Assembly: GCA_964515215.1 (NCBI GenBank)
Contig: CAZESL010000020.1
Coordinates: 1-26,463, forward strand
DNA length: 26,463 nucleotides
Reading direction: 5' to 3'
From: SIG588 sp964515215
Lineage (GTDB): Bacteria > Bacillota > Clostridia > Oscillospirales > Acutalibacteraceae
Below are positions 21,993 through 26,463 of this stretch, piece after piece. Numbering within the stretch: position 1 is the stretch's first letter; each line of letters begins with the position of its first letter. The notes below the pieces were generated by a model. The model was not told where the DNA came from and did not search any database. It saw only the letters and a list, made by a program, of their open reading frames with translations. A program made the translations under genes and the position numbers.

Positions 21993-22576
21993 AATTTATA
22001 ATTGCCACACACAATACACATAAACTGGATGAATTGCGCCGCATTTTGGCCCCTCTCGGCATTGCAGCAGATATCAATCCCGCCTTGCCCGAGGCGGACG
22101 AGACGGGCGTGACCTTTGCGGAAAACGCGTTCATCAAAGCGGAGGAAGCGTGTAAATTTACCGGTCTGCCCGCCATTGCGGATGACTCGGGGCTGACGGT
22201 GGATGCGCTCGGCGGGGAGCCGGGTGTCTATTCCGCCCGTTACGCACCCGTGGGCAGTCGCAAGGCGACCGTGCTGAAAAAACTGGAAGGTCTGCCGACC
22301 GAACAACGGGGTGCCGCCTTCGTTTCGGCGGTATGTTGTGTGTTTCCGAACGGAGACACCGTGACGGCCGAAGGGATCTGCCGCGGGCATATCGGTGACG
22401 CACCGCGCGGTGAGGGCGGCTTTGGGTACGACCCCATTTTTGTGACCGAAAACGGCAAGACGTTTGCCGAACTCACACCCGCCGAAAAGGATGCGGTGAG
22501 TCACCGCGGTCGCGCTCTGCGTGCCTTTGCGGAAAAATTAGCGAACTATTTGGAGGAACATCATGTTGACGAGTAA
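21989..22576 (+). CDS. rdgB: dITP/XTP pyrophosphatase (RdgB/HAM1)
   Basis: A 195-residue house-cleaning enzyme that hydrolyses dITP, ITP and XTP to monophosphates. Family motifs are FIIATHNTHKLDELRRIL at the start, ADDSGLTVDALGGEPGVYSA, GEGGFGYDPIF and SHRGRALRAF near the end. Length is standard. The ATG overlaps the ftsY stop by four bases and the 3' end overlaps yhbY by 14 bases, so it lies within a coupled cluster. Confidence 0.96.
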   Translation: MKFIIATHNTHKLDELRRILAPLGIAADINPALPEADETGVTFAENAFIKAEEACKFTGLPAIADDSGLTVDALGGEPGVYSARYAPVGSRKATVLKKLEGLPTEQRGAAFVSAVCCVFPNGDTVTAEGICRGHIGDAPRGEGGFGYDPIFVTENGKTFAELTPAEKDAVSHRGRALRAFAEKLANYLEEHHVDE

Positions 22577-22859
22577 ACAGCGCGCGTTTCTGCGCGGTAT
22601 GGCAAATACACTCGATCCGATTCTGCACGCAGGTAAAGGCGGCATTTCGGATGCGATGAAAAAGCAGGCAGACGATGCGCTGACCGCACGCGAACTCATC
22701 AAAGGTCGCGTGTTGGAAACGGCACCCGCCTCGACCCGCGAAACGGCGGAGGAGATCGCCGCCGCGGTGAACGCTGAGGTGGTCGGGGTCATCGGCCGCA
22801 CCTTCGTGCTGTATCGCCGCAATCCGAAAGATCCCGTGATCGACCTGCCTCGCGCCTGA
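22563..22859 (+). CDS. yhbY: YhbY family RNA-binding (CRM domain) protein
   Basis: A 98-residue single CRM-domain protein associated with pre-50S particles. It starts LTSKQRAFLRGMANTLDPIL, has the GKGG loop, an ALTARELIKGRVLE helix-strand, and ends VVGVIGRTFVLYRRNPKDP. It probably aids ribosome assembly. A GGAGG site inside the 3' end of rdgB serves its ATG. Its stop and the next start share one base (TGATG). yhbY followed by nadD is a common Firmicute pair. Confidence 0.95.
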   Translation: MLTSKQRAFLRGMANTLDPILHAGKGGISDAMKKQADDALTARELIKGRVLETAPASTRETAEEIAAAVNAEVVGVIGRTFVLYRRNPKDPVIDLPRA

Positions 22860-24073
22860 TGGGGGCGGTAAGACGGTGCGGTCTGTTCGGCGGCACGTTT
22901 GATCCCATTCACTGCGGTCATTTGGCACTGGTTCGCGCGCTGATGCGGGAACTGGCGTTGGATGAAGTGGTGTTGATGCCCACTGCACAACCTCCGCACA
23001 AGTTGAAAAACGGTATGGCTTCGGCGGAACACCGTCTTCAGATGTGCCGTCTGGCGGTGGCGGATACGGCGGGTGTGCGGGTATCGGATTGGGAACTCGC
23101 GCAAGGCGGTGTCAGTTTCACCGTGGACACGCTCGCGCATCTCACCGCCGAAAACCCCGATACGCAGTGGTATCTGTTCGTGGGCGCGGATATGTTTTTG
23201 TCGGTGGATACGTGGTTTCGCTTTGCCGATATTGCGGCGATGGCGGTGCTGTGCGCGGTGCCGCGCGGCGAGGCCGACGCTGCCGCACTGCGTGAAAAGG
23301 CGGCATCTCTTGAAGCGCGTGGTGCGCGGTGCGTAGTGGCGGACATGGCGGCGGTGGAGGTATCGTCCACCGTTCTGCGCGAGAGCATACGAAACGGAAA
23401 GGGAACGGACGGTCTGTTGCCGCCCGCGGTGGAGGCATATATTATGGAGAATCGTTTATATACCGACGAGAGCGGTGCCCCCGCGACCGACGAGCAGATC
23501 ACCGCGATCCTGCGTCGCCGTTTGAAGCCGAAGCGCTTTGATCATTCGCTGGCGGTAGCGGAGGAAGCGGTGCGGCTGGCAAAACGCTACGGCGCCGATC
23601 CCGTCAAGGCACGTACGGCGGGCTTGCTTCACGACGTGATGAAAAACACCCCGCCTGCCGATCAGTTGCAGGTGCTCGATAATTACGGAGTCGCGATGAG
23701 CGACGTGGAACGCGGCGCGGAAAAACTGTATCACGCGATGAGCGGTGCGGCATTTGCGGAGCACGTGCTCGGCGTTGTCGACCGCGATATACTGAACGCC
23801 GTGCGGTACCACACCACCGCCCGTGCGGGGATGAGCCTGCTGGAAAAAGTGTTGTACCTTGCGGATTTCACCTCGGCCGACCGCGACTACGACGACGTAG
23901 ACGTGATGCGCCGTCTGGTAGACGTCAGTATGGAAGAGGCGATGGCGTACGCGCTCGCGTATACCATCAAAGATCTGGTGAAGAAGAAAAAGCCGATCCA
24001 CCCCGACACGGTGGCGGCATTCAACGAGGTCATGATGAAAGGAGACGACGAGAATGGCAACTGCGCCTGCTAA
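22859..24073 (+). CDS. nadD: fused nicotinate-nucleotide adenylyltransferase (NadD) and YqeK HD hydrolase
   Basis: A 404-residue protein made of two proteins normally encoded side by side. Residues 6-203 are NadD: GGTFDPIHCGH (11-21, with His18 and His21), PPHK, FVGADMF and SSTVLRES (169-176), ending YIMENRLY. It adenylates nicotinate mononucleotide for NAD synthesis. Residues about 211-400 are YqeK: an HD domain with RFDHSLAVAEEA (His229), GLLHDVMK (His258, Asp259), the later YHAMSG, RYHTTARAGM and YLADFTSADR; YqeK proteins hydrolyse Ap4A. The linker is short and no frameshift is evident. No Shine-Dalgarno is visible, so the ATG probably relies on the overlapping yhbY stop. Confidence 0.94.
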   Translation: MGAVRRCGLFGGTFDPIHCGHLALVRALMRELALDEVVLMPTAQPPHKLKNGMASAEHRLQMCRLAVADTAGVRVSDWELAQGGVSFTVDTLAHLTAENPDTQWYLFVGADMFLSVDTWFRFADIAAMAVLCAVPRGEADAAALREKAASLEARGARCVVADMAAVEVSSTVLRESIRNGKGTDGLLPPAVEAYIMENRLYTDESGAPATDEQITAILRRRLKPKRFDHSLAVAEEAVRLAKRYGADPVKARTAGLLHDVMKNTPPADQLQVLDNYGVAMSDVERGAEKLYHAMSGAAFAEHVLGVVDRDILNAVRYHTTARAGMSLLEKVLYLADFTSADRDYDDVDVMRRLVDVSMEEAMAYALAYTIKDLVKKKKPIHPDTVAAFNEVMMKGDDENGNCAC

Positions 24074-25268
24074 AAAACCGGCACCCAAGAAGAAAAAGAA
24101 GACGTACGGCCGCCTTGTGCTGACCGTGCTGATGGTGTTGCTGATCGTGCTGGCCTCCCTTTTGATCTATAAGATCGGGCGGGCGATGTACGATTCCTAT
24201 ATCGGCGGCGGTGACGACGAAGGGGATACGTCGCACGTAGACCCCGTCATCTACGAGACCACTCCCGTAGCGCAAAGCACGAAAGTGGGATACTATCTGC
24301 TCGGCGTGATGGGGGAAGAGGACGCCGAAGGAAAGACCGACCTGCTCTCGCTCGTCTGTTTCGATAAAGAGAAAAAGACGGTGCGTATCCTGCAGATGCC
24401 GCAGGATACCTATCTCGGTGAGGACGATACCTTTAAGGTAAAGCGTCTGTCCGAAGTGTTTGCGTCACCGCAGGATCTTTTGTGGTGCAACGTCTGCCGT
24501 TGTCGGGTGTACGAACCCGCTGTCGGTGAAGATGAGACCCATACCGAATGCGGCAGTAAACTCGCGACGAAGGAAGGCTCGTCTACCGTCAATCTGGTAG
24601 AGGTGTTCAACCGTCAGTACGGGTTGCCCATCGACGGTTTCTTCATCTTTGAACAGGAGACCTTCCGCAAACTGGTCGACCTGATCGGCGGTGTGACGGT
24701 GGATCTGGCGTTCGACGTGAAGACGGAAGAAGTGACCTACGAAAAAGGGATCCGCGCTATCGACGGCACGGCGGCACTTCAGTATATCGCCGCTTCGGGT
24801 GATGGCACGGCGAAGGACATCGAGCGGTTCGCGCGTTTCCAGCAGGTCTGCACCGCTGTGTTGCAACGGCTGTTTGCGATGGATGACACCAAAATGACGG
24901 CGGACGTGTTCCAACCGCTGATGGTGGGCAGTACCCCCATTCGCGTCAGTTTCAGCGACGATTACAAGTCCATTGTGGAATTGGTGCGCGCTGTGGCGGC
25001 GGTGCCGTTTGATGAGATGGTAGCCTATGTGCTACCGGGCGAGACGGCAAGCGACGATGGGGAGACCTATTATTCAGTGCACCGTGACGACGTGCTGACA
25101 TTGTTGAACGGGGAGTTCAACCCGCACGGCGATCCCATTACCGAAGGTGACTTGAATCTCACCGAACTGGCAAGCGGCAAGGAAAGTGACCTTACCGCCA
25201 CGCGACTTTCGCAATGGGTGGTAGAACAAGAGACGGCGACACAGCCGACCGAACCGACGGAGGAATAA
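24054..25268 (+). CDS. LytR-CpsA-Psr (LCP) family protein with a cysteine-rich insertion
   Basis: A 404-residue envelope protein. A lysine-rich cytoplasmic start is followed by one membrane helix (about 21-40), leaving residues 41-404 outside. The LCP domain begins near residue 77 (GYYLLGVMGEED), with LQMPQDTYLGED, KVKRLSEVF, NLVEVFNRQYGLPIDGFF, LVDLIGGVTVDL, and IDGTAALQYIAA followed by IERFARFQQ. LCP proteins attach teichoic acids or other glycans to peptidoglycan. Two things are odd: residues 145-166 carry Cys145, Cys148, Cys150, His163 and Cys166, a zinc-ribbon-like insertion, and the usual arginine-rich stretch after the aLxyvR position reads AASGDGTAKD. The start lies 20 bases inside the nadD-yqeK gene, after AAAGGAG. 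Confidence 0.85.
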   Translation: MATAPAKKPAPKKKKKTYGRLVLTVLMVLLIVLASLLIYKIGRAMYDSYIGGGDDEGDTSHVDPVIYETTPVAQSTKVGYYLLGVMGEEDAEGKTDLLSLVCFDKEKKTVRILQMPQDTYLGEDDTFKVKRLSEVFASPQDLLWCNVCRCRVYEPAVGEDETHTECGSKLATKEGSSTVNLVEVFNRQYGLPIDGFFIFEQETFRKLVDLIGGVTVDLAFDVKTEEVTYEKGIRAIDGTAALQYIAASGDGTAKDIERFARFQQVCTAVLQRLFAMDDTKMTADVFQPLMVGSTPIRVSFSDDYKSIVELVRAVAAVPFDEMVAYVLPGETASDDGETYYSVHRDDVLTLLNGEFNPHGDPITEGDLNLTELASGKESDLTATRLSQWVVEQETATQPTEPTEE

Positions 25269-25272
25269 TGTA

Positions 25273-25653
25273 ATGGCAGAAACCAAAACCACGGTGCGTG
25301 CCTTGGTGCGCGCGCTGGATAAGCATAAGGCGGGGAATATCCGCGTCATCGAAGTGGGAGATCTCACCTCACTTGCCGATGTATTCGTCATCTGCGAGGG
25401 CGGCAGTTCCACGCAGGTGCGGGCACTGGCGGATTACGCCGAAGAGGAATTGAAGGCACAGGACATCGCGCCGTTGCGTGTGGAAGGATACCGCTCGCAA
25501 GGGTGGATCGTGCTGGATTACGGTGACGTGGTGGCGCATGTGTTCCACCACGAGACCCGCACGTTTTATGATCTGGAACGCTTGTGGAAAGACGGGCGCG
25601 AAATAGATATTACTGAATTTTTGGATAATGAGGGTGACAACAATGCGGTATGA
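25273..25653 (+). CDS. rsfS: ribosomal silencing factor RsfS
   Basis: A 126-residue protein of the RsfS/Iojap family. It binds L14 on the 50S subunit and blocks subunit joining when nutrients are short. Recognised by LTSLADVFVICEGGSSTQVR, VEGYRSQGWIVLDYGDVVAH and VFHHETRTFYDLERLW. A GGAGG site lies nine bases before the ATG, within the end of the LCP gene. The 3' end overlaps leuS by 11 bases. rsfS next to nadD-yqeK and an LCP gene is the usual Firmicute arrangement. Confidence 0.95.
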   Translation: MAETKTTVRALVRALDKHKAGNIRVIEVGDLTSLADVFVICEGGSSTQVRALADYAEEELKAQDIAPLRVEGYRSQGWIVLDYGDVVAHVFHHETRTFYDLERLWKDGREIDITEFLDNEGDNNAV

Positions 25654-26463
25654 TGCAAAAGTAACCGAAGCAAAATGGCAGAAGATCTGGGAGGACAGCC
25701 ACGTGTTCGAGGCGTCCGACGACCATTCCAAACCGAAATTTTACGGTTTGGTGGAATTCCCGTATCCGTCGGGTGCGGGTATGCACGTGGGGCATATCAA
25801 GGCGTATTCCGGCTTGGAAGTGATCGGGCGCAAGCGCCGCAAGCAGGGGTACAACGTGTTGTTCCCCATCGGCTTTGATGCCTACGGTCTGCCCACCGAA
25901 AACTACGCGATCAAAACGGGTATCCATCCCCGCGAAGTGACCGATAAGAACATTGCGCGCTTCACTGAACAGTTGAAACGCGTGGGCTTTGCGTTTGACT
26001 GGTCCCGCGTGATCGATACCACCGAAGAAGACTACTACAAATGGACGCAGTGGATCCTCTTGAAGATGTTTGAAAACGGTTTGGCCTTCCGTGACAAAAC
26101 GCTCGTGAACTATTGCCCGAGCTGTAAGGTGGTGCTGTCCAACGAGGATTCGCAGGGCGGTAAGTGCGATATCTGCCACAGCGACGTGGTGCAGAAGGCG
26201 AAAGACGTGTGGTATCTGCGTATCACCCAGTATGCCGACAAACTGCTGGAAGGGCTCGAAGAGGTGGATTATCTGCCGAACGTGAAACTTCAGCAGAAGA
26301 ACTGGATCGGCAAGTCCACGGGTGCGTTCGTCAACTTTACGCTGAACGGTGCGGAGGAGACGTTGCGTATCTACACCACCCGTCCCGATACCCTCTTCGG
26401 CGTGACCTTTATGGTCATGGCGCCCGAGCATCCGCTGATCGAGAAGTATCGTGACCGCATCGC
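25643..26463 (+). CDS. leuS: leucyl-tRNA synthetase (N-terminal part, runs off the window)
   Basis: The first 273 residues of a class I aminoacyl-tRNA synthetase are present; the frame stays open to the window end. Signatures: FPYPSGAGMHVGHIKAYSGL with the HIGH-type motif MHVGH (47-51), GFDAYGLPTENYAIKTGIHP, RVGFAFDWSR, and a zinc module with Cys158, Cys161, Cys175 and Cys178 (NYCPSCKV and KCDICHS). The segment IYTTRPDTLFGVTFMVMAPE opens the CP1 editing domain, where the sequence ends. It charges tRNA-Leu with leucine. The ATG at 25643 is served by AGGGTG and overlaps the rsfS stop by 11 bases. Confidence 0.95.
   Translation, partial: MRYDAKVTEAKWQKIWEDSHVFEASDDHSKPKFYGLVEFPYPSGAGMHVGHIKAYSGLEVIGRKRRKQGYNVLFPIGFDAYGLPTENYAIKTGIHPREVTDKNIARFTEQLKRVGFAFDWSRVIDTTEEDYYKWTQWILLKMFENGLAFRDKTLVNYCPSCKVVLSNEDSQGGKCDICHSDVVQKAKDVWYLRITQYADKLLEGLEEVDYLPNVKLQQKNWIGKSTGAFVNFTLNGAEETLRIYTTRPDTLFGVTFMVMAPEHPLIEKYRDRI

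Overview
The window looks like a chromosomal segment from an anaerobic Firmicute of the class Clostridia, probably Oscillospiraceae/Ruminococcaceae-like. The evidence is the gene order infC-rpmI-rplT, dprA-topA-trmFO, rnc-smc-ftsY and nadD-yqeK-LCP-rsfS-leuS, together with an L20-type leader, AGGAGG-type ribosome binding sites and ECF/CPBP/XRE accessory genes. The assignment is inferred from gene content; no 16S gene is present.

Left third (1-8491): every gene is on the minus strand. In transcription order from the right there is a six-gene operon (8491 to 6190) of a small soluble protein, a CrtO-like membrane protein, an ElaA-type acetyltransferase, two small membrane proteins and a short XRE regulator. 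Next come an ECF transporter S component and a CPBP protease (6049-4839), then an XRE regulator with two membrane helices and a zinc ribbon (4752-4144). Last is a catabolic-looking group (4053 to 31) of an M20 amidohydrolase, a GH63/MGH1-like glycosidase and an esterase, followed by the first codons of a further gene. This part is AT-richer and has real intergenic gaps, terminators and promoters.

Hinge (8492-9166): this holds the most unusual structure in the window. Ten short palindromes with unrelated stems (8525-8763) are, from the second on, separated by exactly six bases of an almost invariant word. The word is CATCGT in the left half and its reverse complement (ACGATG/ATGATG) in the right half. 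Read in the CATCGT sense, nearly all hairpins have C-GNA-G or C-GNRA-G loops, and the inverted spacers could pair into a nested ladder of four-way junctions. Next to it are a symmetrical terminator, a tRNA-Thr(CGT) gene on the minus strand and two strong back-to-back promoters sharing a 10-bp inverted repeat. The rightward promoter leads into an L20-type attenuator leader for infC, which starts with ATC.

Right two thirds (9167-26463): a GC-richer, tightly packed, all-plus-strand housekeeping block. It covers translation (infC, rpmI, rplT, an rRNA methyltransferase, trmFO, yhbY, rsfS, leuS), DNA topology and segregation (dprA, topA, smc), membrane and envelope (plsX, ftsY, an LCP protein), RNA processing (rnc), nucleotide clean-up (rdgB) and NAD synthesis (a nadD-yqeK fusion). 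Many genes overlap by 1-20 bases, so translational coupling is likely. Oddities are an AT-rich patch with a promoter-like sequence inside the methyltransferase gene, the NadD-YqeK fusion, a cysteine-rich insertion in the LCP domain, and the absence of acpP between plsX and rnc.

The change in base composition and strand at the tRNA gene could mark a genomic island inserted at tRNA-Thr, an ordinary divergent boundary, or an assembly join. The sequence alone does not decide between these.
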